Positions 32,990 through 43,375 of a stretch of DNA of 64,000 nt are shown here, piece by piece; position 1 is the first letter of the stretch, and each line of letters begins with the position of its first letter. The notes below the pieces were generated by a model, which ran no database searches, was not told the origin of the DNA, and worked only from the letters and a program-made list of their open reading frames with translations. Source of the DNA: Bolinopsis microptera (lineage: Eukaryota; Ctenophora; Tentaculata; Lobata; Bolinopsidae). Position numbers and translations under genes: made by a program. The stretch is from assembly GCF_026151205.1 (NCBI RefSeq), contig NC_087078.1, positions 9,378,675-9,442,674 of the forward strand, given 5' to 3'.

Positions 32990-33012
32990 GCCAGATTATT
33001 GCTAATTCCCAT
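30589..33012 (-). CDS. LINE reverse transcriptase (endonuclease mostly missing)
   Basis: 807 residues. The frame opens with ATG and about seven codons that belong to flanking host DNA (32991-33012); element sequence starts at VLTLHVSDHLATL, the last motif (SDH) of an APE-type endonuclease. The RT domain spans roughly residues 260-540: NYRPISLLSSFSKIYEKLM, QYGFRPGMSCEHALL, LLDYSKAFDLLEH, GIPQGSILGPLLFVIYINDL and catalytic YADDANIIV, then a thumb region. There are no internal stops, so the RT is intact although the copy cannot be autonomous. Jockey/CR1/L2-group by motif style; the exact clade needs a tree. Confidence 0.9.
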   Translation of the reverse strand: MGISNNLASCQVLTLHVSDHLATLTTLLLGDREGPCGRVTSKKPSIKQARRFGEANNAKFQSLIESEDWSEVSLHENCEVQYEKFCEIYTKHYDEAYPLNKSRPRRKNERRDPKPWILPWLEDACARRHKLHHLKITTSTKANDEAYEKIDKFCNKHIDLAKAKYYKKFFDEHCENSKKQWQMINTLLNRKLKEKNSIKLKGDDGSIISNGTDVAAKFNNYFSNIASNIKAQISARQTFDPGGFSRYLRNPTSNSMYLRPVTPTEVSEVILKFKNKSTLDTKIGPMKVANHDSKFTGVISTIINSSFTQGIFPTALKTARVIPIHKGGSKTDVTNYRPISLLSSFSKIYEKLMHTRVLEFLDKNGSLFESQYGFRPGMSCEHALLNAQNSILHYLGRKQIAVLLLLDYSKAFDLLEHKILLKKLEHYGIRGIALSWFDSYLHDRHQFVTVNGVDSSPKTINYGIPQGSILGPLLFVIYINDLPGISDLAKFILYADDANIIVTGHNEEEIQSKLSMIATLLVNWVSSNGLSLNLKKTHYMVFSNRKVDYSKISLNISGTNIERVTEARFLGVIIDEKLTWCKHITAVRLKMSRYIGIMFKLKRYLPLKVRLQLYHSFIEAHVNYCSLAWGFAAKCHIEKLFRKQKQGMRMVMPGYVNYFYKDGKLPAHTRETFCKFEILTIHGIIVKNALTLMHRMKHFPNTVPVSIRNLFPDNIPTHGSNHENSSEWLDTYNNRCFKASIFFKGPLLALTDTNKNITSLPSLFSINIYKSNAKRVLLEQQSTLANSEDSWPAFLLHNVPGLRKSNR

Positions 33013-33055
33013 AATTCTTTATTTTCTGACGTAAGTGAATAATAATTTAAACAAG

Positions 33056-33395
33056 AGCAGTACTACAATAAACACGTGATGCCTATATAAGGGTATATGA
33101 CTAACCGAGCAGGACTACAATAAACACGTGATGCCCATATAAACTATAAAGGCGGGGTGCAACACCTAACCACGCCAATCCCGCCAATCCCGCGTAATCC
33201 CGCCAAATCCCGCGTAATCCCGCGTAATTCCGCGTTATCCCGCGTAATCCCGCCTAATTCCGCAAGTGCGGGGTTAGACGGAAATTGGCGGGGTTATGTG
33301 CTGCACCCCGCCTATATAAGGGAATATGAATAACCGAGCAGTAGTACAATAAACACGTGATGCCCATATAAGGGTATATGACTAACCGAGCAGGT
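33056..33395 (-). repeat. RAD54L exon-donor repeats, 4 units, second copy
   Basis: Same unit as 17411-17845, adjoining the functional RAD54L exon whose donor is CTGCTCG|GTTAGT at 33387. One unit is split by a 162-bp MITE. Confidence 0.88.
33151..33312. mobile_element. MITE with GGCGGGGTGCA ends
   Basis: GGCGGGGTGCA at 33151 and TGCACCCCGCC ending 33312; the interior consists of CCCGCGTAATCCCGC-type units. It sits inside a CCCATATAAGG repeat. An imperfect TATAAA/TATATA flank may be the target duplication. Confidence 0.75.
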
Positions 33396-36300
33396 GGTGT
33401 CAGCTTCCTCAGGAGGTGCTTTAGTCTGGATATTGTTAATACACCTCTTACATTGCAGTCTGGAGGGAATGGTATTAGAAACATAGAGAGAGAGTGATAT
33501 AAAGATGAATTGATACAAATTAAGACGGAAAAGAACACATAGCCAGTAACAGTGTAGTAGCTGCATACCATTACTGTGTAGCAATGATGAGTGAATAATC
33601 AATTGTGTTTTAACATTAACAATTTAGATAAAGGATGTTATCATTGATTCTACTGTTGAACTTTTGCGGAGATATAACAACTAACTTATCGTGAGTATCG
33701 CTGAGAGTATCTGTCTTGAGGTTGAACAGTTCCCTAAGTTCCGAGAGAGAAAAGTGTCGCTCCACATTCTCTTCACAGTCCACCACCGCACTGCTCAAAC
33801 TCTGTAACACAAGGTCAGCATTCAGCAGCGTGAATTTTCCCCGTTTTTATTTTGTAGTTGACAATTAACATTTATATTATTTGGTATTTTATTCAATTGT
33901 TCACATGTATGATGTGGTGTTCACGTAAAAAGTGTCGTAATTGAGTTTTGAGGTCGAAGTCAGATGCCAATCAAAAGAATCCAAAATACAATCGAAAAGC
34001 TGAGATTGCCCTTCAGTTGCGCTGTAAATCCAGGAACAATACTGATCGTTAAGTAACGATTAAAGTAACCATAGTAATTAGTAACCATAGTAACGACCCT
34101 AACCTTCTTATGAGTCTGTCTCTGAAATATCTTCTCCTCAATAGTTCCAGTAGTCAGCAGTCTGTATATAAATACAGGTTTCTTCTGTCCGTCCCTCCAG
34201 ACCCGTGCCATAGCCTGCTCATCATTGGCTGGGTTCCAGTCAGGGTCAAACATCACCAGTCTGTTAGCTCCTGTTAGTTATATAATTAGTCAAACATCAC
34301 CAGTCTGTTAGCTCCTGAGTTTTGGTTAAAATTAGATTTATTTTATTTGTTGTTATCATATAACTGTAGATTAGCCCCCCCCCCCCCCCCCCCCCCCCCC
34401 CAGATTAGGCAGTAGTAGGGTTTACTTCTTACAGAATTAAATTCTGGCTTGTTTAGTCCTTCACAGCGAAGGTGGTTCAATCAATTATTTGTTAGGTTTC
34501 AATTGTGTTTTGCCACAATATGTAGAATTCTATTCTATACCTATCAGGTTCAACCCACACGTAACCTAGTAACCTAGTAACCTAGTAACCTAGTAACCTA
34601 GTAACCTAGTTACCTGGTAACATAGTAACCTAGTAACCTAGAAACCTAGTAACCTAGTAACCTAGTAACCTAGTAACCTAGTAAACCAGTAACCTAGTAG
34701 CCTAGTAACCATAGTAACTTAGTAACCATACCTATCAGGTTGAGACCACACCCTCCTGCTTTGCTGCTCAACATGAACAGGAAGTCCTTACTGTCAGGGT
34801 CATTGAACTTGTCTACTATCTTCATACGCTTCTTAGCTGTCATTGAACCGTCCAGACGTACAAACTGGTACCTGTAGGAGTGTGTGGATGATAGGGATGT
34901 TATTGCAGATCTCAAAATATTAGACTACTACTATGTCGGAGCTAAGTCCGATCTACGCCAGAAAACCCCCTCCATATATCCCTGTCCCGCATCAGGGTTC
35001 GCAGTTCCTCTTTAGAGTTTGTCCCAACTTCCTTCAGTAGCATAGACAAGTAGCTTTGTCTTGGTCGGCCTTGCTGTGCTCTACCGTGCGTAGGTTCCCA
35101 TAAGACTAAATCACTGGCAAGTAGCTCAGGATGTCGGATGCAGTGTCCCGCCATTTTTAATCTCCTGCTTCGTAACTTGTTTGACAGCCTTGGGAGGCTA
35201 CCATACAAAGTTATATTGCTGACCTTGTCCTTCCATGAGATACCCAGCACCATACGCAACATCTTTGTGTATGTCCCGTCCAAACTTTTCTCTTGAGCCT
35301 TTGTCAGTGTCCAGGTTTCTGATCCGTAGAGCAGTACTGATTCACAAGCCGCTATGAACAATCTAATCTTTAGGCTCTTTGAGAGTTTGGATTTCCAGAT
35401 ATCCTTCAGTCTATGTAGGGCACCCCACGCTTTTCCCTTTCTAACCCTTATCTCCCTATCTGTGCTCTCAATCCAGGAGCCTAAGTAGATGAAATCATCT
35501 ACATTTCCTATGGCTTCCCCGGATCGACTTTGTAGGTCGCTAGATCGATCCTCCATATTCAGTGTCATGACCTTGGTCTTGCCTTCGTTTATGTGTAGTC
35601 CCACGCTTGCTGCCGCCGATTCTACTCTGAGCAGGAACTCGTTAGCCTTGTCCATGTCCTCAGATATAAGTGCTATATCATCTGCAAAGTCCACATCGGT
35701 GATGATCTTGGGCCCCACTCTTCTGCTTTTTCTACGTTCGAGGGTGAGTCCAAGTCGCTCCGCATCATCGCCTATGGCTTGCCTCATACAGTAGTCGATG
35801 ACTATTGCAAAGAGGTAAGGTGCTAAGGTATCACCCTGTAACACACCTGCAAGTATCTCGAACAATTCAGTTTCTCCGTCTGGAGTTAGGACTTTGGCCA
35901 TTGTCTTCTCGTACATGAGCCGTATAAGCTGCACGATTTTGACTGGAATGCCGTAAGCTTCTAGAATCTTTAGCATTTTCCCACGATGTACACTGTCGAA
36001 AGCCTTCTTAAAGTCTATAAATGTCAGAACAGCTGGCAGTTTCCGACTCTTGACACCCTCTATAAGACGTCTCAGTACCAATATCTGTTGAGTTGTTGAC
36101 CTTCCTGGTCTGAATCCATTCTGGTTTCTACGCAGAATTGTCTCGATTTCTGGCTTCAACCGGTTTAGAACCATCTTGTTTAGAGACTTGGCAACTAGGG
36201 ATGACAAGCTTATTCCCCGATAGTTCATTGGTTCGCTAAGGTCGCCCTTCTTTGGAATTGGTATGATGTTGGCAGTTGACCATTGGTCTGGTTTCTCACC

Positions 36301-39300
36301 TTTCAAAATATTAGAGATATATCAATAAAGTGTTATATAGCGTTGGAACAGAGTCAATATATTTAATGTTGCCATAGGATGAAAAGTCCCCATTCATCGC
36401 AGCCCGCTAGTTTCACTGCCTTCTAATACTAAAGAGCCATAATATTAAACGTGTAGTGAGAGATAACTTAGTAAACATAGTAACGTACCCTCGGAGTCTT
36501 GCCAGATGTTCGAACACGTCTAGAGTTTGGGTATAGTTGGATACCAGGACAAACCTATCATCAGTCCGGGACTTGGTGGACGCTAAAATACAGTCTAGCA
36601 CTGCCAGCTTACCTGAAATAAGGACGTTAAAATAGAGTCCAGCACAGTTTTGAGTTGCTCCCGTTGTTTTACTCACCGTACAGTCGCTCAATCCTCCAAA
36701 GACCAAGAGCCGCGGTAGTGATATTATAAAACAGTATAAACAATATAAACAACATGTCATGTTCACATCTCAGTAATACTGAACAAAAACTTAATGTCAT
36801 TTGTTGCATAGTGGTGTGAGGTGGGGGGGTACCAATGGCATAAAATGGCATAAATGGCATACGTTTTATGGCATAAATGGAAATTTTTATTGGCCAATTC
36901 TCCATTTATGCCATGAATTTAGGTTCATATTTGACTATAAAATTGGCAAATTATTATTAGATACTTGAATAAGAGACATTGTTTTCATGCTTTATAACGC
37001 TTGGAATGATCGTTAAAGAGTCATATGACAAAATAAAGAAAATAGAAATGTATTAATCAAAAAATGGCATAAATGGCATACGCGTTTTATGGCATAATGG
37101 AAATTTTTGTTGGGCCAATTGTCTCCATTATTGCCATTTATTCCATTGCGGTACCCCCCCTTTGAGGTTCAATCTCTTAATACAAATAAGAAACTAAAAC
37201 GCAGATAATTGGATGATCTAGAAATAACTCATCGGTCTATTCACCTTCTCTAAATATTTAAAATGATAAAATATTAAAGTTCTGTTCAACTCTTCAAAGG
37301 AGTGTTCTCTATCACTGGAGACAGCAACAGTGACTCCTACAACAGGTGCCCCGTTAACTGTTACTTCAAAGACATGACAGAGGAACACAATGGGAAGCTA
37401 GTCCAGAAACTGGGGTCACGTTGAAGAATGACAGAGCTAGTAAATAGAAACCAGCTGCTTAGTGCTTACAAACAATCCACCCCATACGATAAAGTAAGAC
37501 GTCTCTAAGTAACACTCCACTGTAACCTCTATTTATCTATATTACTGCGATCAGAAACCTCTCATTTCGTGATATAAGTTGCATTCAGTAACCTTTCATT
37601 TCTATATACTGCATTAATGGTTGCTGCTCAGTGTGCTGTCGTTACTAATACCCAATTGTGTAAGGGATTCCAGATCTACCAGTGTGGCCTAAACAGTTCA
37701 GATGGTCTACTCTGGTTGTCCCTGCTGGTTACAGTTGTGTTAAGATAACAGACCTCCGATCCGGATATGGTGAGGACAATTACTTAGCTGGGAGAAAACA
37801 CTGTGCCAAACCCATGTAGAGTCCAAGGAACCTAGTAAACCTAGTACCTAAGTCACCTAGTAACCTAGTTACATAGTTAACCTAGTAAACAACTACTTCT
37901 GCTGGGAGATAACCACTGTGCTAACCCAGGTAGAGTACAAGTAAACCTTGTAACCTAGTAACCTAGTAAACCTAGTAAATAGTAACCTAAGTAACCTAGT
38001 AACCTGTACTAGTAACCAACTACTTCTTGCTGGGAGAACACTGTGCCCAAACCGGGGAAGAGTCCAAATACTGATTAAACTACGGAGTTTAGGAGAGAAA
38101 GGAAACAGCTGTATTACCAAAATATTCACTTATGATTTCTGTCTTTCATCTTTATCTACCTTACCCTTGGAAGTTATTTTTGCCTGCTTTAGTTTCTGTA
38201 ATACTCAAATAAACCTCCATTTTTGAAATGAATATTTCTCTCACTTTATCTGCCTTACCTTGTATTGGAGTTTCATGTATTGGAAGTTCCAGTCAATTTC
38301 CTTAATTTGAACCCTTAATTTTTACACCAGGTTTCCAGGGAGGTACGCCGGGAGATTAAGTGGAATGCGCTGACCAAAATAGTGAACCTCAGATCCCCAC
38401 GCGTGGGCGGAACAAAATACCTGTGTGTACCTAGCAACACTAACTATCACTTCACTGGCTCACAGTGGGGGTATGATGCAGAGTGGGAGCAGTTGTGTGC
38501 GTGGTGGAACTAGTGAAAAGCATACTTGGCAGGACTAACTACCTGTGTGGTAATACAGGGGCTGGACCGAGTTATGATGATCATAATTCGAGTAATGACG
38601 GGCTACTTAGTAACCATAGTTAAAACGACCCTAATTACTGTCCTACTTAGTTACTTATTAGACTTGCTTAGTTAACAAATTAGGATTTTTGCTGGAAATG
38701 GTTCATTCTTTCACTTGGTTTCTATGATCGATATTACGGTAATCTCATACGTTCATTGGACAATAACGCAGTAACACTTTTTGATTTTTAAGAAAATAAT
38801 ATCGAAATCTAATGAAAATGCCAAAACTACATAAGTCTTTATCGTCGATTACGACCAACCCCGTACAGAATGTGATCGTGAAGTAGGTCTAGTGGTCTGA
38901 AAATGATAACGAGAGGAAATGAACGATGAAAAATAAATACCTCAACAAACAAACAAACATACAAAAAGGGACAAAACCAGAATAGTATAGGCTGGAGTTT
39001 TCTGATTGGTGCGTTTCCAGGTGATCGAGAGCAATCTTCCACCCGGGGAAGCCCGTTCTTCGGCCTTCTCTCTGATAGCGCTGGGTCTGGGGTTATTATA
39101 GAAGTAGAGTAAGAGTCAAACTATGTGAAATTATTCATTGCAGTTAGTCGAATAAAATCGGTTAGTAGGCTAATCTATAACGAACTGAACTGACTTGGTA
39201 AGAATGGTACACTTTTCAAACTTTAGATGTGAAAAGTTTTTAACATCTACATTCTCATACCAATGGACCAACAAAACTATAGTACAAGTGCTAACTCACA

Positions 39301-41260
39301 GTGTACGTGCTAAGTGCTAAGTGTAAAGTGCTAAAGTACTAAGTGCTAAGTGCTAAGTGCTAAGTGCTAAAGTGATAAGTGCTAAGTACTAAGTGCTATG
39401 TGATCTAAGTGCTAATGTAAGTACTAAGAACTAAGTCTAAGTGCAAAGTGCTAGTAATAAAGTATAAGTACTAAGTGCTAAAGTGCTAAGTACTACGTGC
39501 TAAGTACTTAGTACTAAGTACTAAGTGCTAACTACTAAGTGCTAAGTGCTAAGTGCTAAGTGCTAAGTGCTAAGTGCTAACTCCCACTGTGGCTAAACTG
39601 CAAGTGCTAAGTGCTTAAGTGCTAAGTGCTAAGTGCTAAGTTGCAAGTTTTTTTTTCTTAAGTGCTAAGTTCTTAAAGTGCTAAGTGCTAACTCACAGTT
39701 ACAAAGCTTCTAAGATTAGTGTTAGAAGAGAGAGCCCCAACTGCGCATTCTTTTATCAGCCGAGCTAATCGAGTAGTTTTAGAGTTAACAAAGGGAAAAG
39801 ATGTGTGATGCAGATTGTAGGATGAGAGGGCCGACCAGCATTACTACTTGTTCTATTTTTTTTGGGAGGTACTTGATAGGATAGCTGTGTTCTTCTGATG
39901 ATACACCTGTGTGGATATATGATATTGTGATATTATCGGTAAATTAACATGAATCTCTTCTCTATTATTTCTGTGAAATTAGGGTCCCATTCATTTTTTT
40001 CTGACTTAATTTTTCCTGACTAAAAATAACGAAGTTGAAGACGTTTTCGTTTAAAAAAGACGATCATAATATCTCAGAATAATAACCTGTTTACTAGAGC
40101 GAGCAGCTCTTTCAGCATCGCCTCCCCCCTAACTTTTCCTGTCAGACGGCAAACGAGTCACGTGGACTTTAAGATGGGGTTCACGAACTTCCTCTGAAGT
40201 CTGCTATCGACCCCAACATCCTCGTTTTGACAAAGTGATAGACTGAAGTATCAAGCAGGTCGTTCTGTATAGGGGTGCCGGAGAGGAAGGCTCTACGTTT
40301 GCAGTTCAGCTTGTTCAGGAGCTACGTAGGTTTGGGAGTCACAGTTCTTTAGACGGTGCATTCGTCACATGATTATCTGACCGATTGACTGGAAGTTGGA
40401 GAAAGTAAATAATTAAGTTGGTTCGGACAACTTAAAATACATGTATGGTCTAGGAAGTTGTACAATTTACAGTACGTAAAAAAAGTGCGTTTACCTTGAG
40501 AGGCAAGTGATGTGAAGTCTAGAGAGTCTATAGACAGGGATCAGAATCGGATACACAACTCTCCGAGGAGGTGACAAAGTTAGACCAAGTAATATCTATC
40601 TTCTGTTTGGAAACCGGAGTCAATGGCGAGGGGGGGTGATGCGCCTTTCAGCCATTTGTAGTACTCGTTATTACCAATTCTGTAATTATATCAGATATTA
40701 ACAACTCAAATGTAAGTATTGGAAGTTTGAACTTAAAATTCGTGGAAGGTATGCTATGATTGATATGCTATGATATTATTAACAATTGATTTTACAACGA
40801 ATAACGTCATTTTACAAGAGAGAAGGACACACAAGTAACAACCCTATCAATAAACTGGTTTACATTCCGGTCCTGTTTCAAGAGAGGTCCACGAGGGGCG
40901 ACACACTTCAGTGTCTTAACCAGTCCCATATCATCAGCCATATACAACCGTAATTATAGGTGCTGTAATACGGTCCACACAGCGGTTACATACACCGTAC
41001 TCCTGGGTTAAACGTTTCATGGACTAAAAGCCTACCCGGTGAGCAAGTCTGAAAAATATCTATCTGAGAAACAAAATTAAAAATAAGCCAGAGTGGTTTA
41101 TAACCTACCTCCCGTTGATTGAATGGTCTCAGATGTCTCCAAATCGGATCTACAACAACAATGGACCTCGTCTTTCGCATCTTCTGGAGGTTTGTAGAGG
41201 GCTAGAGCATTTGGGCATCAGGGTCGATGCAAAGAGCCTTCACGCAGCCTGACGGAGCAC
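33387..41260 (-). CDS. RAD54L: RAD54-like Swi2/Snf2 recombination ATPase
   Basis: dsDNA translocase that stimulates RAD51 in homologous recombination. Clean exons: 36612-36489 ([34 protein letters not shown]), 34871-34732 ([35 protein letters not shown], helicase motifs IV-V), 34270-34104 ([20 protein letters not shown], motif [17 protein letters not shown]), 33801-33686 ([21 protein letters not shown]) and 33459-33387 ([20 protein letters not shown]). Junction phases all agree. N-terminal exons are recognisable at 40110-41260 but frameshifted (separate entry). The exons between them, and the last C-terminal exon, were not found. An RTE-like LINE lies in the intron between the first two clean exons. 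Confidence 0.9.
34375..34401 (+). repeat. 27-base C homopolymer flanked by AGATTAG duplication
   Basis: AGATTAG, 27 Cs, AGATTAG. The paralogous site at about 18190 has a single AGATTAG and no C tract. Confidence 0.9.
34555..34728 (-). repeat. 8-bp microsatellite (GGTTACTA)n after a RAD54L donor
   Basis: About 20 units of CCTAGTAA on the plus strand, which is GGTTACTA on the coding strand, starting a few bases after the donor at 34731. Many units read AG|GTTACT and so resemble 5' splice sites. Confidence 0.92.
34925..36303 (-). mobile_element. 5'-truncated RTE-like LINE with 12-bp target duplication
   Basis: Flanked by CAAAATATTAGA at 34913-34924 and 36304-36315. The 3' end on the minus strand has almost no UTR and ends in CATAGTAGTAG, a short repeat tail of the sort known for RTE elements. 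Confidence 0.92.
34942..36306 (-). CDS. RTE-like reverse transcriptase, N-terminally truncated
   Basis: 454 residues beginning inside RT block 1. Motifs in order: [73 protein letters not shown], catalytic [23 protein letters not shown], then the C-terminal block [20 protein letters not shown] and [14 protein letters not shown] typical of RTE/BovB-like elements. No endonuclease. Start codon falls at the truncation point, so it is not a natural start. No stops or shifts, suggesting a recent copy. Confidence 0.9.
   Translation of the reverse strand: MKGEKPDQWSTANIIPIPKKGDLSEPMNYRGISLSSLVAKSLNKMVLNRLKPEIETILRRNQNGFRPGRSTTQQILVLRRLIEGVKSRKLPAVLTFIDFKKAFDSVHRGKMLKILEAYGIPVKIVQLIRLMYEKTMAKVLTPDGETELFEILAGVLQGDTLAPYLFAIVIDYCMRQAIGDDAERLGLTLERRKSRRVGPKIITDVDFADDIALISEDMDKANEFLLRVESAAASVGLHINEGKTKVMTLNMEDRSSDLQSRSGEAIGNVDDFIYLGSWIESTDREIRVRKGKAWGALHRLKDIWKSKLSKSLKIRLFIAACESVLLYGSETWTLTKAQEKSLDGTYTKMLRMVLGISWKDKVSNITLYGSLPRLSNKLRSRRLKMAGHCIRHPELLASDLVLWEPTHGRAQQGRPRQSYLSMLLKEVGTNSKEELRTLMRDRDIWRGFSGVDRT
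36613..36822 (-). other. RAD54L intron, no feature seen
   Basis: Short AT-rich interval before a MITE. Overlapping open frames carry no recognisable motif. Confidence 0.5.
36823..37160. mobile_element. Fold-back MITE with GGGGGGGTACC ends
   Basis: GGGGGGGTACCAATGGCATAA at 36823 is mirrored at 37160. The interior is built of ATGGCATAAATGGCATACG units in both orientations. 338 bp. Confidence 0.82.
37265..38513 (+). other. Possible exons of an unrecognised gene (noisy)
   Basis: Three open stretches have acceptor-like starts: about 37303-37425 (reads [20 protein letters not shown]), about 37670-37810 ([17 protein letters not shown], then in another frame [19 protein letters not shown]) and 38331-38513 ([32 protein letters not shown], ending TAG). 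The first stretch is also open on the minus strand ([20 protein letters not shown]). Three tandem copies of an AACACTGTGCCAAACCC-like unit lie at 37790-38070. I do not recognise the protein and strand choice is uncertain. Confidence 0.3.
38514..40109. other. Non-coding or unreadable stretch with a GTGCTAA microsatellite
   Basis: 39300-39700 is an irregular (AAGTGCT)n array with many one-base slips. No exon identified, although missing RAD54L helicase exons would be expected around here. Confidence 0.6.
40110..41260 (-). pseudogene. 5' half of RAD54L in frameshifted pieces
   Basis: Four minus-strand segments are collinear with RAD54: about 41240-41108 ([14 protein letters not shown] in one frame, [18 protein letters not shown] in another), about 40950-40870 ([12 protein letters not shown], where the Walker A GLGKT is changed), about 40630-40490 ([10 protein letters not shown] then WSNFVTSSE) and about 40340-40150 ([39 protein letters not shown]). 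Each has one or more single-base shifts or stops. Either the gene is dying or this part of the assembly carries uncorrected indels; the clean downstream exons favour the latter. Confidence 0.7.
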
Positions 41261-42196
41261 TAGAGAATTTGCGGTACCCGCCTAAAAAAGCAAGCATGTG
41301 AATTAATGTTCAAAATCTTCAAATGAAGGTATAAAATGGTTGGCGCGCTTTTGACATTGACTAGCGTCATGCAACTTTGTCTTGAGCGTTACAAAAACAA
41401 CAAATATCATGGGCAAAACTTTCACGTGTCGCACACGTTACACAAAATAAGCAAGTCTTGTTCTCGACTTACTAGCAACGTAGTTTGGTATTGGATTTGA
41501 AATGGCTTGCAAAGCCGAATCTTGATAAGGTCCTCCGAAGATGTTTAAAAGTAGGAGGTTATCGTTCAGGGATATTGAGAACACTTAACTATACAATCAA
41601 GACGGCAAGCGGCAGTGTTAATTCAGTAACGCAACAGAATAATATGTGAATACAAAATATGTGATTATAGAATACACAACTTACCTGAGCAGAGTAAGAT
41701 TCATTTTCTCTTTGTCCTCAGAAACTTCCTTTAACACCTCTGGAGACAATAATGGAGTTGAAATTGTGAAACCTCCAGCTACAATTATTAGGATAATCTG
41801 TAACTAATTATTAGGATACTGGAATGACTTACCACGCGGAGGCTACTAAGTAAAGAAAGTATTTAATTCCTAGTTGTAAAACTTGTTAGACTTGAGATGA
41901 ACATATTGTGTTCGCTGATTATTCCTCTTTACGATTGGCTCGGCGCCAGAATCGCGCGCTAGTGAAAAGTAACATGTTAACAAACTCAAATACAAAACAA
42001 GATTCCAGAGCAAAGACTGCAAGTGTTTCTATTGAAATTAAAAGATTCCCAAATCTCATGTTTAACAAACTTAACTAACCCAAAAAACGATTAAAGTGAG
42101 TAGATAATTTCCTCTATATTAATTAAAATACGGGATCTAAATATCTGAAGGAATAGGAAGAAGAAGTTAGAAAAGACCACGTAAACAAACTTACCA
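41261..42196. other. No gene recognised
   Basis: AT-rich sequence, presumably upstream of or in the first introns of RAD54L. No motif identified. Confidence 0.5.
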
Positions 42197-42595
42197 TAGG
42201 GGGGGAGCCAAGTGGATATTTGTAGATATTTGTAGATTAATGTTAGAATGGATAATCCACGGAAAAAAGTGGATGACATTCTACAAATTTATTAACATTT
42301 ATCTCCAAAAATTCAGTAAGAATTTCTGGGCACATATTTGAGGATTTCATTTTTTTGTAGATAAATGTAGTTATTCGTGTTATTGTCAATTATGGATAAT
42401 TTACGAAAATTCTACAAATTCTACAAATTTATACATTTATTTCAAAAATTCAGTAGAATTTCTGGGCACATATTTGAGATATACATTTTTTGTTAGATAA
42501 AGTAGATATTTGTAGTTATTGTCAATGGATAATTCTCGAAAAAAGTGCGATGACATTATCCAATATCTACAAATATCCAGCTTGGCTCCCCCCTA
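42197..42595. mobile_element. Fold-back MITE with TAGGGGGGAGCCAAG ends
   Basis: Near-inverse ends TAGGGGG(G)GAGCCAAG...CTTGGCTCCCCCCTA, with TGGATATTTGTAGATATTTG next to one end and its inverse at the other. The interior repeats TTTGTAGATAAATGTAG and AAAATTCAGTA(A)GAATTTCTGGGCAC twice. 399 bp. Confidence 0.85.
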
Positions 42596-43375
42596 CATAG
42601 CTTAAAGAAGATAAAGCTGGTATACATGGACTGGATCTCTTTCAGCTCCACTTCAGTTATATTAGACTTGTTAGATTTACATCTGTTCATGGGGTCTATT
42701 CTGTGGAGGATAACTTTGTTAATCTGAACACTGAGTAGGGGAAATCATGGAGGACATAATAATACTTGAAACCGTGATTGTTTGAATTGAATATAATAGG
42801 GTTTTGTGTTCTAAGTAATAACAGAGTTTCGACATAAGGTAATTTCTGCTTCTTTACAGTCTGAACGGAGAAATCAAACAAGTCGGATTTAAAAATTCAA
42901 TTGTCAATCTATAAAACATTCTCAAATAAGTATAAACTGAAATCAAGGACCATAAAAACATTAATAAGTTATCTATTTGCGTTTTAAATTCATAATCATA
43001 AAGATATATGTAATTCATTTTATAATGAAGCTTTGAAAAATCAAACCCTCTGAACAAAGTAGCCATTTACAAAACCCAATCACTTACTAACGTCAAGACA
43101 TTAAGCACAATCTCCACTCTAAAAACATAGGTCACTATCTCGGAGGTATCTAACGATACACTCAATCAAGATCCATAATTTTAACTTACCGTCATCATCC
43201 CATGAACAACATTCACAGGCTAGGACCCAGGGGAGGAACCCGTCCACAACTCAGTGAAAGTGTCGGTCAGATGTATGGGGGCAGTTACATAAACACTACC
43301 GCTACTGCTACATATTCTGGGGTTCCTCCTAGCGTCCTTGTGGTACCTGCAGAGTGGGTATAGTTACCAGGCACG
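42596..43375. other. No confident gene
   Basis: A minus-strand stretch near 43200-43330 reads ACECCSWDDDG before a GTAAGTT donor and might be a further exon of the neighbouring reductase, but I cannot support it. Confidence 0.4.

Larger units (their letters stand above)
27346..34475. repeat. Segmental duplication, copy 2
   Basis: Second copy of the 14153-18272 block. It starts with a 65-bp tandem duplication of AGTATAACTA..AGCCGTTGTTGCTCAT, then follows the same order, lacks the 16119-16677 segment, and is expanded by a LINE (29987-32989), a MITE (33151-33312) and a poly-C tract (34375-34401). Confidence 0.92.

Noticed and set aside
35489-35794. Plus-strand ORF of 101 codons
   Set aside because: Lies antisense to the RTE-like reverse transcriptase; shadow frame.
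39880-39910. Hammerhead ribozyme core (CTGATGA near the RAD54L region)
   Set aside because: The TTCTGATGATACACC match lacks the required stem II and GAAA partner.
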